Assembly: GCF_043290135.1 (NCBI RefSeq)
Contig: NC_134707.1
Coordinates: 139,315,319 to 139,379,318, forward strand
Direction of reading: 5' to 3'
Source of the DNA: Rhipicephalus microplus
Lineage: Eukaryota > Arthropoda > Arachnida > Ixodida > Ixodidae
Length of the DNA stretch: 64,000 nt
Under the pieces are notes generated by a model. The model worked only from the letters and a program-made list of their open reading frames with translations, had not been told where the DNA came from and did no database searches. This document shows positions 12,201 through 25,133 of this stretch, piece by piece. The stretch's first letter is position 1. Each line of letters begins with the position of its first letter. Both the position numbers and the translations under genes were made by a program.

Positions 12201-15200
12201 GGCGGAGTTTCTAGTTGCGGAGTTCCAAGTTGTGGAGTTTCTAGTTGTGGAGCTTCTAGTTCTGGGGTTCGTAGTTTTGGGATTCGTAGTTGTGCAGTTT
12301 CTAGTTTTGCAGTCTCTAGTTGTGGAATTTCCAGTTGTGGAGTTTCTAGCTGTGGAGTTTCTAGTTGCGGAGTTTCTAGTTGCAGAGTTTCTAGTTGTGG
12401 AGTTTTCTAGTTGTGGAAATTCTAGTGGCGGAGTTTCTAGTTGCGGAGTTTCAAGTTGTGGAGTTTCTCGTTGTGGAGTTTCTAGTTGTGGAGTTTCTAG
12501 TTGCGGAGTTTCTAGTTGTGGAGCTTCAAGTTGTGGAGTTTCTAGTTGTGGAGTTTCTAGTTATGGAGTTTGTAGTTGTGGAGTATCTAGTTGTGGACTT
12601 TCAAGTTGTGAAGTTTCTAGTTGTGGAGTTTCTAGTTGCGGAGTTTTCTAGTTGCGGAGTCTGTAGTTGTGGAGTTTCTAGTTGTGGAATTTCTAAATGT
12701 GGAGTCTCTAGTTGCGGAGTGAGTTTCTAGTTGCGGAGTTTCTGGTTGTGGAGTTTCTAGTTGCAGAGTCAGTAGTTGTGGAGTTTCTAGTTGTGGATTT
12801 TCTAGCTGTGGAGTTTCTAGTTGCGGAGTTTCTAGTTGTGGGGTTCGTAGTTGTGGAGTTCGTAGTTGTGGAGTTTCTAGTTGTGAAGTCTCTAGTTGGG
12901 GAGTTTCCAGTTGTGGAGTTTCTAGCTGTGGAGTTTTTCGTTGCGGAGTTTCTAGTTGCAGAGTTTCTAGTAGCGGAGTATTCTAGTTGTGGAGATTCTA
13001 GTGGCGGAGTTTCTAGTAGCGGAGTTTCAAGTTGTGGAGTTTCTAGTTGTGGATTTTCTAGCTGTGGAGTTTCTAGTTGCGGAGTTTTTAGTTGCGGAGT
13101 TTCTGGTTGTGGAGTTTCTAGTTCTGGAGTCTGTAGTTGTGGAGTATCTATTTGTTGGGTTTCAAGTTGTGGAGTTTCTAGTTGTTGAGTTTCTAGTAGT
13201 TGAGTTTCCAGTTGCCAAGTTTCTAGTTGCGAAATCTCAAGTCGTGGAGTTTCTAGCTGTGGAGTTTCTAGTTGCGGAGTTTCTAGTTGCGGAGTTTCTA
13301 GTTGTGGATTTTGTAGTTGTGGAGTATATAGTTGTGGTGTTTCAAGTTGTGGAGTTTCTAGTTGCGGAGTTTCTAGTTGCAGAGTTTCTCGTTCCGGAAA
13401 TTTCTAGTTGTGAAGTTTCTAGTTGTGGATTTTCTAGCTGTGGAGTTTCTAGTTGCGGAGTTTCTAGTTGTGGGGTTCGTAGTTGTGGAGTTCGTAAATG
13501 CGGAGTTTCTAGTTGTGAAGTCTCTAGTTAGGAAGTTTCCAGTTGTGGAGTTTCTAGCTGTGGAGTTTTTCGTTGTGGAGTTTCTAGTTGCAGAGTTTCT
13601 AGTAGCGGAGTTTTCTAGTTGTAGAGATTCTAGTGGCGGAGTTTCTGGTTATGGAGTTTCTAGTTCTGGAGTCTGTAGTTGTGGAGTATCTATTTGTAGG
13701 GTTTCAAGTTGTGGAGTTTCTAGTTGTGGAGTTTCTAGTTGTTGAGTTTCTAGTTGTTGAGTTTCCAGTTGCCGAGTTTCTATTTGCGAAATCTCAAGTC
13801 GTGGAGTTTCTAGCTGTGGAGTTTCTAGTTGCGGAGTTTCTAGTTGCGGAGTTTCTAGTTGCGGAGTTTCTAGTTGTGGATTTTGTAGTTGTGGAGTATA
13901 TAGTTGTGGTGTTTCAAGTTGTGGAGTTTCTAGTTGCGGAGTTTCTAGTTGCAGAGTTTCTAGTTGCAGAGTTTGTAGTTGTGGAGTTTCTAGTTGTGAA
14001 GTTTTAGTTGTGGAGTTTCAAGTTGTGGAATTCATAGGTGTGGAGTTTCTAGTTGTGGAGTTTCTAGTTTTCGAGTTTCTAGTTACGGAGTTTCTAGTTG
14101 TGGAGTTTTTAGTTGTGGAGCTTTTAGTTGAGGAGTCTCTAGTTGTTGAGTCTCTAGTTGTGGAAGTTCTAGGTGTGGAGTTTCTAGTTGCGGAGTTTCT
14201 TGTTGCGGAGTTTCTAGATGTGGAGTTTCTAGTTGTGGAGTTTCTGGCTGTGGAGTTTATAGTTGCGGAGTTTCTAGTATCGGAGTTTCTAGTTGTGGAA
14301 TTTCTAGTTGTGGAGTTTCTAGTTGTAGAGTTTCTAGTTGTGGAGTTTCTAGTGGCGGAGTTTCTAGTTGCAGAGTTTCATGTTTCGGAGTTTCTAGTTG
14401 TGGAGTTTGTAGTTGTGGAGTATCTAGTTGTGGGCTTTCAAGTTGTGGAGTTTCTAGTTGTGGAGTTCTAGTTGCGGAGTTTTCTAGTCGCGGAGTCTGT
14501 AGTTGTGGAGTTTCTAGTTGTGGAATTTCTAGTTACGGAGTTTCTAGTTGTGGAGCTTTTAGTTGAGTAGTCTCTAGTTGTTGAGTCTCTAGTTGTGGAA
14601 TTTCTAGTTGTGGAGTTTCTAGTTGTGGAGTTTCGAGTTGTGGAATTTCAAGTTGTGGAGTCTCTAGTGGCGGAGTGAGTTTCTAGTTGCGGAGCCAGTA
14701 GTTGTGGAGTTTCTAGTTGCGGAGCCAGTAGTTGTGGAGTTTCTAGAGTTGGAGTTTCTAGTTGTGGAATTTCTAGTGTTTGAATTTCTAGTTGCCGAGT
14801 TCTTTAGTTGCGAAGTCTCAAGTTGTGGAGTTTCTAGCTGTGAAGTTTCTAGTTGCGGAGTTTCTAGTTGCGGAGTTTCTAGTTGTGGAGTTTTTAGTTG
14901 AGGAGTCTCTAGTTGTGGAGTCTCTAGTTGTTGAGTTTCTAGTTGCCGAGTTTCTAGTTGCGAAGTCTCAAGTCGTGGAGTTTCTAGTTGTGGAGTATCT
15001 ACTTGTGGAGTTTCCATTTGTGGTGTTTCTAGCTGTGGAGATTCTAGTTGCGGAGTTTCTAGATGCAGAGTTTCTAGTTGCGGAGTTTTCTAGTTGTGGA
15101 GATTCTAGTGGCGGAGTTTCTAGTTGCGGAGTTCCAAGTTGTGGAGTTTCTTGTTGTGGAGTTTCTAGTTGTGGAATTTGTAGTTGTGGAGTATATAGCT

Positions 15201-15315
15201 GTGGTGTTTCAAGTTGTGGAGTTTCTAGTGGCGGAGTTTCTAGTTGTAGAGTTTCTAGTTGCGGAGTTTTCTAGTTGTGGAGTTTCTAGTTGCGGAGTTT
15301 CTAGTTGCGGAGCTT
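9252..15315. repeat. Higher-order block, copy 1 of a 7.0-kb-spaced pair
   Basis: Variant order matches about 16291-22355 with offsets of 7039, then 7009, then 7039. Two compensating 30-bp (two-unit) indels explain the change. An extra gtgtctacttgtgg unit pair near 11045-11100 is present only here, and a two-unit loss near 14335 is also only here. After about 15316 the sequence (gcttctagtggcgg) departs from the partner (gcttcaagttgtgg). The block contains the ggggttcg-rich module at about 12020-12075. Boundaries are approximate. Confidence 0.8.
12018..12075. repeat. ggggttcg-rich satellite module (representative)
   Basis: Three consecutive units carry ggggttcgcag or ggggttcgtag in place of ggagtttctag, followed by a gtgcagttctag unit of 14 nt. 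The same run recurs near 19030, 23550, 26690, 43065, 51155 and 55325. Shorter or diverged forms occur near 58000-58110 and 59450-59480. It marks the larger 4-kb type of higher-order block and is missing from the 2.4-kb type. Confidence 0.8.
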
Positions 15316-16290
15316 CTAGTGGCGGAGTTTCTAGTTGTGGAATTTGTAGTTGTGGAGTATCTAGATTTGGTGTTTCAAGTTGTGGAGTTTCTAGCTGTGG
15401 AGTTTCTAGTTGCGGAGTTTCTAGTTGCAGAGTTTCTAGTTGCGGAGTTTCTAGTTGTGGAGTTTCTAGTTGTTGAGTTTCTAGTCGCCGAGTTCTTTAG
15501 TTGCGAAGTCTCAAGTTGTGGAGTTTCTAGCTGTGGAATTTCTAGTTGTTGAGTTTCTAGTTGCGGAGTTTCTAGTTGTGGAGTTTTTAGCTGTGGAGTC
15601 TCTAGTTGTGGAGTCTCTAGTTGTGGAGTTTCTAGTTGTGGAGTTTCTAGTTGTTGAGTTTCTAGTTGTTGAGTTTCCAGTTGCCGAGATTCTAGTTGTA
15701 GAGATTCTAGTTGTGGATTTTCTAGTTCCACAGTTTCTATTTGTAGTTTTTATTTTTCGAATTTGTAGTTGTAGATTTTCTAGTTGCAGAGTTCCTAAAT
15801 GTGGAGTTTCTAGTTGTGGAGTTTCTTGTTGGGGTGTTTCTAGTTGTGAAGTTTCCAATTGTGGATTTTCTAGTTGCGGAATTTCTAGTTGCGAAGTTTC
15901 TAGTTGGGGAGTTTCTACTTGAATTTATAGTTGTGGATTTTCTAGTTCCACAGTTTCGAGTTGCAAAGTTTCAAGTTGTCGAGTTTGGAATTGCGGAGTC
16001 GCTAGTTGTGGAGTTTCTAGTTGCGGAGTTGCTAGCTGTGGAGTTTCTAGCTGCGGAGTCTCTAATTGTGCAGTCTCTAGTTTTGGAGTCTCTAGTTGTG
16101 GAGTTTCTAGTTGTGGAGTTTTTAGCTGTGGAGTCTCTAGTTGTGGAGTCTCTAGTTGTGGAGTTTCTAGTTGTGGAGTGTCTACTTGTGGAGTTTCTAG
16201 TTGTGGAGATACTAGTTGTAGAGTTTCTATTTGTAGTTTTTATTTTTCGAATTTGTAGTTGTAGATTTTCTAGTTGCAGAGTTCCTAAAT

Positions 16291-19200
16291 GTGGAGTTTC
16301 TAGTTGTGGAGTTTCTTGTTGGGGTGTTTCTAGTTGTGAAGTTTCCAATTGTGGATTTTCTAGTTGCGGAATTTCTAGTTGCGAAGTTTCTAGTTGGGGA
16401 GTTTCTACTTGAATTTATAGTTGTGGATTTTCTAGTTCCACAGTTTCGAGTTGCAAAGTTTCAAGTTGTCGAGTTTGTAGTTGCGGAGTCGCTAGTTGTG
16501 GAGTTTCTAGTTGCGGAGTTGCTAGCTGTGGAGTTTCTAGTTGCGGAGTCTCTAATTGTGCAGTCTCTAGTTTTGGAGTCTCTATTTGTGGAGTTTCTAG
16601 TTGTGGAGTTTATAGTTGTGGAGTTTCTAGCTGTGGAGATTCTAGTTGCGGAGTTTCTAGTTGCAGAGTTTCTAGCTGCGGAGTTTCTTGTTGCAGAGTT
16701 TGTAGTTGTGGAGTTTCTAGTTGTGAAGTTTTAGTTGTGGAGTTTCAAGTTGTGGAATTCATAGGTGTGGAGTTTCTAGTTGTGGAGTTTCTAGTTTTCG
16801 AGTTTCTAGTTACGGAGTTTCTAGTTGTGGAGTTTTTAGTTGTGGAGCTTTTAGTTGAGGAGTCTCTAGTTGTTGAGTCTCTAGTTGTGGAAGTTCTAGG
16901 TGTGGAGTTTCTAGTTGCGGAGTTTCTTGTTGCGGAGTTTCTAGATGTGGAGTTTCTAGTTGTGGAGTTTCTGGCTGTGGAGTTTATAGTTGCGGAGTTT
17001 CTAGTATCGGAGTTTCTAGTTGTGGAATTTCTAGTTGTGGAGTTTCTAGTTGTAGAGTTTCTAGTTGCGAAGTCTCAAGTTGTGGAGTTTCTAGTTGTGG
17101 AGTTTCTAGTGGCGGAGTTTCTAGTTGCAGAGTTTCATGTTTCGGAGTTTCTAGTTGTGGAGTTTGTAGTTGTGGAGTATCTAGTTGTGGGCTCTCAAGT
17201 TGTGGAGTTTCTAGTTGTGGAGTTCTAGTTGCGGAGTTTTCTAGTCGCGGAGTCTGTAGTTGTGGAGTTTCTAGTTGTGGAATTTCTAGTTACGGAGTTT
17301 CTAGTTGTGGAGCTTTTAGTTGAGTAGTCTCTAGTTGTTGAGTCTCTAGTTGTGGAATTTCTAGTTGTGGAGTTTATAGTTGTGGAGTTTCTAGTTGTGG
17401 AATTTCAAGTTGTGGAGTCTCAAGTGGCGGAGTGAGTTTCTAGTTGCGGAGCCAGTAGTTGTGGAGTTTCTAGTTGCGGAGCCAGTAGTTGTGGAGTTTC
17501 TAGAGTTGGAGTTTCTAGTTGTGGAATTTCTAGTGTTTGAATTTCTAGTTGCCGAGTTCTTTAGTTGCGAAGTCTCAAGCTGTGGAGTTTCTAGCTGTGA
17601 AGTTTCTAGTTGCGGAGTTTCTAGTTGCGGAGTTTCTAGTTGTGGAGTTTTTAGTTGAGGAGTCTCTAGTTGTGGAGTCTCTAGTTGTTGAGTTTCTAGT
17701 TGCCGAGTTTCTAGTTGCGAAGTCTCAAGTCGTGGAGTTTCTAGCTGCGGAGTTTCTAGTTGCGGAGCTTCTAGTGGCGGAGTTTCTAGTTGTGGAATTT
17801 GTAGTTGTGGAGTATCTAGATTTGGTGTTTCAAGTTGTGGAGTTTCTAGCTGTGGAGTTTCTAGTTGCGGAGTTTCTAGTTGCAGAGTTTCTAGTTGCGG
17901 AGTTTCTAGTTGTGGAGTTTCTAGTTGTTGAGTTTCTAGTCGCCGAGTTCTTTAGTTGCGAAGTCTCAAGTTGTGGAGTTTATAGCTGTGGAATTTCTAG
18001 TTGTTGAGTTTCTAGTTGCGGAGTTTCTAGTTGTGGAGTTTTTAGCTGTGGAGTCTCTAGTTGTGGAGTCTCTAGTTGTGGAGTTTCTAGTTGTGGAGTG
18101 TCTACTTGTGGAGTTTCTAGTTGTGGAGTTTCTAGTTGTGGAGTTTCTATTTGTAGTTTTTATTTTTCGAGTTTGTAGTTGTAGATTTTCTAATTGCAGA
18201 GTTCCTAGTTGTGGAGTTTCTAGTTGTGGAGTTTCTTGTTGGGGAGTTTCTAGTTGTGAAGTTTCTAATTGTGGATTTTCTAGTTGCGGAATTTCTAGTT
18301 GCGAAGTTTCTAGTTGAAGAGTTTCTACTTGAGTTTATAGCTGCGGATTTTCTAGTTCCACAGTTTCGAGTTGCAAAGTTTCAAGTTGTCGAGTTTGTAA
18401 TTGCGGAGTCGCTAGTTGTGGAGTTTCTAGTTGCGGAGTTGCTAGCTGTGGAGTTTCTAGCTGCGGAGTCTCTAATTGTGCAGTCTCTAGTTTTGGAGTC
18501 TCTAGTTGTGGAGTTTCTAGTTGTGGAGTTTATAGATGTGGAGTTTCTAGCTGTGGAGATTCTAGTTGCGGAGTTTCTAGTTGCAGAGTTTCTAGTTGCG
18601 GAGTTTCTTGTTGCAGAGTTTCTAGTTGTGGAGTTTCTAGTTGTGAAGTTTTAGTTGTGGAGTTTCAAGTTGTGGAATTCATAGGTGTGGAGTTTCTAGT
18701 TGTGGAGTTTCTAGTTTTCGAGTTTCTAGTTACGGAGTTTCTAGTTGTGGAGTTTTTAGTTGTGGAGCTTTTAGTTGAGGAGTCTCTAGTTGTTGAGTCT
18801 CTAGTTGTGGAGTTCTAGATGTGGAGTTTCTAGTTGCGGAATTTCTTGATGTGGAGTTTCTAGTTGTGGAGTTTCTGGCTGTGGAGTTTATAGTTGCGGA
18901 GTTTCTAGTATCGGAGTTTCTAGTTGTGGAGTTTCTAGTTGTGGAGTTTCTAGTTGTAGAGTTTCTAGTTGCGAAGTCTCAAGTTGTGGAGTTTCTAGTT
19001 GTGGAGTTTCTAGTTGTGGAGTTTCTAGTTGTGGGGTTCGCAGTTGTGGGGTTCGTAGTTGTGGGGTTCGTAGTTGTGCAGTTCTAGTTGTGGAGTCTCT
19101 AGTTGAGGAGTTTCCATTTGTGGTGTTTCTAGCTGTGGAGTTTCTAGTAGCGGAGTTTCTAGATGCAGAGTTTCTAGTTGCGGAGTTTTCTAGTTGTGGA

Positions 19201-22200
19201 GATTGTAATGGCGGAGTTTCTAGTTGCGGAGTTCCAAGTTGTGGAGTTTCTAGTTGTGGAGCTTCTAGTTCTGGGGTTCGTAGTTTTGGGATTCGTAGTT
19301 GTGCAGTTTCTAGTTTTGCAGTCTCTAGTTGTGGAATTTCCAGTTGTGGAGTTTCTAGCTGTGGAGTTTCTAGTTGCGGAGTTTCTAGTTGCAGAGTTTC
19401 TAGTTGTGGAGTTTTCTAGTTGTGGAAATTCTAGTGGCGGAGTTTCTAGTTGCGGAGTTTCAAGTTGTGGAGTTTCTCGTTGTGGAGTTTCTAGTTGTGG
19501 AGTTTCTAGTTGCGGAGTTTCTAGTTGTGGAGCTTCAAGTTGTGGAGTTTCTAGTTGTGGAGTTTCTAGTTATGGAGTTTGTAGTTGTGGAGTATCTAGT
19601 TGTGGACTTTCAAGTTGTGAAGTTTCTAGTTGTGGAGTTTCTAGTTGCGGAGTTTTCTAGTTGCGGAGTCTGTAGTTGTGGAGTTTCTAGTTGTGGAATT
19701 TCTAAATGTGGAGTCTCTAGTTGCGGAGTGAGTTTCTAGTTGCGGAGTTTCTGGTTGTGGAGTTTCTAGTTGCAGAGTCAGTAGTTGTGGAGTTTCTAGT
19801 TGTGGATTTTCTAGCTGTGGAGTTTCTAGTTGCGGAGTTTCTAGTTGTGGGGTTCGTAGTTGTGGAGTTCGTAGTTGTGGAGTTTCTAGTTGTGAAGTCT
19901 CTAGTTGGGGAGTTTCCAGTTGTGGAGTTTCTAGCTGTGGAGTTTTTCGTTGCGGAGTTTCTAGTTGCAGAGTTTCTAGTAGCGGAGTATTCTAGTTGTG
20001 GAGATTCTAGTGGCGGAGTTTCTAGTAGCGGAGTTTCAAGTTGTGGAGTTTCTAGTTGTGGATTTTCTAGCTGTGGAGTTTCTAGTTGCGGAGTTTTTAG
20101 TTGCGGAGTTTCTGGTTGTGGAGTTTCTAGTTCTGGAGTCTGTAGTTGTGGAGTATCTATTTGTTGGGTTTCAAGTTGTGGAGTTTCTAGTTGTTGAGTT
20201 TCTAGTAGTTGAGTTTCCAGTTGCCAAGTTTCTAGTTGCGAAATCTCAAGTCGTGGAGTTTCTAGCTGTGGAGTTTCTAGTTGCGGAGTTTCTAGTTGCG
20301 GAGTTTCTAGTTGTGGATTTTGTAGTTGTGGAGTATATAGTTGTGGTGTTTCAAGTTGTGGAGTTTCTAGTTGCGGAGTTTCTAGTTGCAGAGTTTCTCG
20401 TTCCGGAAATTTCTAGTTGTGAAGTTTCTAGTTGTGGATTTTCTAGCTGTGGAGTTTCTAGTTGCGGAGTTTCTAGTTGTGGGGTTCGTAGTTGTGGAGT
20501 TCGTAAATGCGGAGTTTCTAGTTGTGAAGTCTCTAGTTAGGAAGTTTCCAGTTGTGGAGTTTCTAGCTGTGGAGTTTTTCGTTGTGGAGTTTCTAGTTGC
20601 AGAGTTTCTAGTAGCGGAGTTTTCTAGTTGTAGAGATTCTAGTGGCGGAGTTTCTGGTTATGGAGTTTCTAGTTCTGGAGTCTGTAGTTGTGGAGTATCT
20701 ATTTGTAGGGTTTCAAGTTGTGGAGTTTCTAGTTGTGGAGTTTCTAGTTGTTGAGTTTCTAGTTGTTGAGTTTCCAGTTGCCGAGTTTCTAGTTGCGAAA
20801 TCTCAAGTCGTGGAGTTTCTAGCTGTGGAGTTTCTAGTTGCGGAGTTTCTAGTTGCGGAGTTTCTAGTTGCGGAGTTTCTAGTTGTGGATTTTGTAGTTG
20901 TGGAGTATATAGTTGTGGTGTTTCAAGTTGTGGAGTTTCTAGTTGCGGAGTTTCTAGTTGCAGAGTTTCTAGTTGCAGAGTTTGTAGTTGTGGAGTTTCT
21001 AGTTGTGAAGTTTTAGTTGTGGAGTTTCAAGTTGTGGAATTCATAGGTGTGGAGTTTCTAGTTGTGGAGTTTCTAGTTTTCGAGTTTCTAGTTACGGAGT
21101 TTCTAGTTGTGGAGTTTTTAGTTGTGGAGCTTTTAGTTGAGGAGTCTCTAGTTGTTGAGTCTCTAGTTGTGGAAGTTCTAGGTGTGGAGTTTCTAGTTGC
21201 GGAGTTTCTTGTTGCGGAGTTTCTAGATGTGGAGTTTCTAGTTGTGGAGTTTCTGGCTGTGGAGTTTATAGTTGCGGAGTTTCTAGTATCGGAGTTTCTA
21301 GTTGTGGAATTTCTAGTTGTGGAGTTTCTAGTTGTAGAGTTTCTAGTTGCGAAGTCTCAAGTTGTGGAGTTTCTAGTTGTGGAGTTTCTAGTGGCGGAGT
21401 TTCTAGTTGCAGAGTTTCATGTTTCGGAGTTTCTAGTTGTGGAGTTTGTAGTTGTGGAGTATCTAGTTGTGGGCTTTCAAGTTGTGGAGTTTCTAGTTGT
21501 GGAGTTCTAGTTGCGGAGTTTTCTAGTCGCGGAGTCTGTAGTTGTGGAGTTTCTAGTTGTGGAATTTCTAGTTACGGAGTTTCTAGTTGTGGAGCTTTTA
21601 GTTGAGTAGTCTCTAGTTGTTGAGTCTCTAGTTGTGGAATTTCTAGTTGTGGAGTTTCTAGTTGTGGAGTTTCGAGTTGTGGAATTTCAAGTTGTGGAGT
21701 CTCTAGTGGCGGAGTGAGTTTCTAGTTGCGGAGCCAGTAGTTGTGGAGTTTCTAGTTGCGGAGCCAGTAGTTGTGGAGTTTCTAGAGTTGGAGTTTCTAG
21801 TTGTGGAATTTCTAGTGTTTGAATTTCTAGTTGCCGAGTTCTTTAGTTGCGAAGTCTCAAGTTGTGGAGTTTCTAGCTGTGAAGTTTCTAGTTGCGGAGT
21901 TTCTAGTTGCGGAGTTTCTAGTTGTGGAGTTTTTAGTTGAGGAGTCTCTAGTTGTGGAGTCTCTAGTTGTTGAGTTTCTAGTTGCCGAGTTTCTAGTTGC
22001 GAAGTCTCAAGTCGTGGAGTTTCTAGTTGTGGAGTATCTACTTGTGGAGTTTCCATTTGTGGTGTTTCTAGCTGTGGAGTTTCTAGTTGCGGAGTTTCTA
22101 GATGCAGAGTTTCTAGTTGCGGAGTTTTCTAGTTGTGGAGATTCTAGTGGCGGAGTTTCTAGTTGCGGAGTTCCAAGTTGTGGAGTTTCTTGTTGTGGAG

Positions 22201-22355
22201 TTTCTAGTTGTGGAATTTGTAGTTGTGGAGTATATAGCTGTGGTGTTTCAAGTTGTGGAGTTTCTAGTGGCGGAGTTTCTAGTTGTAGAGTTTCTAGTTG
22301 CGGAGTTTTCTAGTTGTGGAGTTTCTAGTTGCGGAGTTTCTAGTTGCGGAGCTTC
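16291..22355. repeat. Higher-order block, copy 2 of the 7.0-kb-spaced pair
   Basis: This is the partner of about 9252-15315, identical in variant order apart from two-unit indels and scattered substitutions. Its right end overlaps the start of the 3,135-bp tandem duplication at 21999, so that duplication arose inside or after this copy. Limits are approximate. Confidence 0.8.
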
Positions 22356-25133
22356 AAGTTGTGGAGTTTCTAGTTGTGGAGTTTCTAGTTGTGGAGTTTG
22401 TAGTTGTGGAGTATCTAGTTGTGGGCTTTCAAGTTGTGGAGTTTCTAGTTGTTGAGTCTCTAGTTGTGGAATTTCTAGTTGTGGAGTTTCTAGTTGTGGA
22501 GTTTCTAGTTGTGGAATTTCAAGTTGTGGAGTCTCTGGTGGCGGATTGAGCTTCTAGTTGCGTAGTTTCTGTTTGTGGAGTTTCTAGTTGCGGAGCCAGT
22601 AGTTGTGGAGTTTCTAGTTGTGGAGTTTCTAGTGTTTGAATTTCTAGTTGCCAAATTCTTTAGTTGCGAAGTCTCAAGTTGTGGAGTTTCTAGCTGTGAA
22701 GTTTCTAGTTGCGGAGTTTCTAGTTGCGGAGTTTCTAGTTGTGGAGTTTTTAGTTGAGGAGTGTCTACTTGTGGAGTTTCTAGTTGTGTAGTTTCTAGTT
22801 GTGGAGTTTCTAGTCGTGGAGTCTGTAGTTGAGGAGTAGCTATTTGTTGGGTTTCAAGTTATGGAGTTTTTGGCTGTGGAGTTTCTAGTTGTGGAGTTTC
22901 TAGTTGTTGAGTTTCTAGTTGCCGAGTTTCTAGTTGCGAAGTCTCAAGTCGTGGAGTTTCTAGCTGCGGAGTTTCTAGTTGCGGAGCTTCAAGTGGCGGA
23001 GTTTCTAGTTGTGGAATTTGTAGTTGTGGAGTATCTAGTTTTGGTGTTTCAAGTTGTGGAGTTTCTAGCTGTGGAGTTTCTAGTTGCGGAGTTTCTAGTT
23101 GCAGAGTTTCTAGTTGCGGAGTTTCTAGTTGCGGAGTTTCTAGTTGTGGAGTTTCTAGTTGTTGAGTTTCTAGTGGCCGAGTTCTTTAGTTGCGAAGTCT
23201 CAAGTTGTGGAGTTTCTAGCTGTGGAATTTCTAGTTGTTGAGTTTCTAGATCCGGAGTTTCTAGTTGTGGAGTTTTTAGTTGTGGAGCTTTTAGTTGAGG
23301 AGTCTCTAGTTGTTGAGTCTCTAGTTGTGGAGTTCTAGATGTGGAGTTTCTAGTTGCGGAATTTCTTGATGTGGAGTTTCTAGTTGTGGAGTTTCTGGCT
23401 GTGGAGTTTATAGTTGCGGAGTTTCTAGTATCGGAGTTTCTAGTTGTGGAGTTTCTAGTTGTGGAGTTTCTAGTTGTAGAGTTTCTAGTTGCGAAGTCTC
23501 AAGTTGTGGAGTTTCAAGTTGTGGAGTTTCTAGTTGTGGAGTTTCTAGTTGTGGGGTTCGCAGTTGTGGGGTTCGTAGTTGTGGGGTTCGTAGTTGTGCA
23601 GTTCTAGTTGTGGAGTCTCTAGTTGAGGAGTTTCCATTTGTGGTGTTTCTAGCTGTGGAGTTTCTAGTAGCGGAGTTTCTAGATGCAGAGTTTCTAGTTG
23701 CGGAGTTTTCTAGTTGTGGAGATTGTAATGGCGGAGTTTCTAGTTGCGGAGTTCCAAGTTGTGGAGTTTCTAGTTGTGGAGCTTCTAGTTCTGGGGTTCG
23801 TAGTTTTGGGATTCGTAGTTGTGCAGTTTCTAGTTTTGCAGTCTCTAGTTGTGGAATTTCCAGTTGTGGAGTTTCTAGCTGTGGAGTTTCTAGTTGCGGA
23901 GTTTCTAGTTGCAGAGTTTCTAGTTGTGGAGTTTTCTAGTTGTGGAAATTCTAGTGGCGGAGTTTCTAGTTGCGGAGTTTCAAGTTGTGGAGTTTCTCGT
24001 TGTGGAGTTTCTAGTTGTGGAGTTTCTAGTTGCGGAGTTTCTAGTTGTGGAGCTTCAAGTTGTGGAGTTTCTAGTTGTGGAGTTTCTAGTTATGGAGTTT
24101 GTAGTTGTGGAGTATCTAGTTGTGGACTTTCAAGTTGTGAAGTTTCTAGTTGTGGAGTTTCTAGTTGCGGAGTTTTCTAGTTGCGGAGTCTGTAGTTGTG
24201 GAGTTTCTAGTTGTGGAATTTCTAAATGTGGAGTCTCTAGTTGCGGAGTGAGTTTCTAGTTGCGGAGTTTCTGGTTGTGGAGTTTCTAGTTGCAGAGTCA
24301 GTAGTTGTGGAGTTTCTAGTTGTGGATTTTCTAGCTGTGGAGTTTCTAGTTGCGGAGTTTCTAGTTGTGGGGTTCGTAGTTGTGGAGTTCGTAGTTGTGG
24401 AGTTTCTAGTTGTGAAGTCTCTAGTTGGGGAGTTTCCAGTTGTGGAGTTTCTAGCTGTGGAGTTTTTCGTTGCGGAGTTTCTAGTTGCAGAGTTTCTAGT
24501 AGCGGAGTATTCTAGTTGTGGAGATTCTAGTGGCGGAGTTTCTAGTAGCGGAGTTTCAAGTTGTGGAGTTTCTAGTTGTGGATTTTCTAGCTGTGGAGTT
24601 TCTAGTTGCGGAGTTTTTAGTTGCGGAGTTTCTGGTTGTGGAGTTTCTAGTTCTGGAGTCTGTAGTTGTGGAGTATCTATTTGTTGGGTTTCAAGTTGTG
24701 GAGTTTCTAGTTGTTGAGTTTCTAGTAGTTGAGTTTCCAGTTGCCAAGTTTCTAGTTGCGAAATCTCAAGTCGTGCAGTTTCTAGCTGTGGAGTTTCTAG
24801 TTGCGGAGTTTCTAGTTGCGGAGTTTCTAGTTGTGGATTTTGTAGTTGTGGAGTATATAGTTGTGGTGTTTCAAGTTGTGGAGTTTCTAGTTGCGGAGTT
24901 TCTAGTTGCAGAGTTTCTCGTTCCGGAAATTTCTAGTTGTGAAGTTTCTAGTTGTGGATTTTCTAGCTGTGGAGTTTCTAGTTGCGGAGTTTCTAGTTGT
25001 GGGGTTCGTAGTTGTGGAGTTCGTAAATGCGGAGTTTCTAGTTGTGAAGTCTCTAGTTAGGAAGTTTCCAGTTGTGGAGTTTCTAGCTGTGGAGTTTTTC
25101 GTTGTGGAGTTTCTAGTTGCAGAGTTTCTAGTA
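21999..25133. repeat. 3,135-bp tandem duplication, copy 1
   Basis: Every landmark in this segment reappears 3,135 bp downstream. The copy begins at gcgaagtctcaagtcg (21999) and ends in a unit reading ttctagta that joins directly to gcgaagtctc at 25134. The only base difference from copy 2 that I found is c at 24776 versus g at 27911. 3,135 bp is 209 times 15. Near-identity indicates a very recent duplication or an assembly artefact. Confidence 0.9.

Noticed and set aside
14664..15017. Reverse frames of ETPQL/RNSTT repeats as Thr/Gln-rich proteins
   Set aside because: These are the complement of the same satellite units, with no start context, conserved ends or independent signal.
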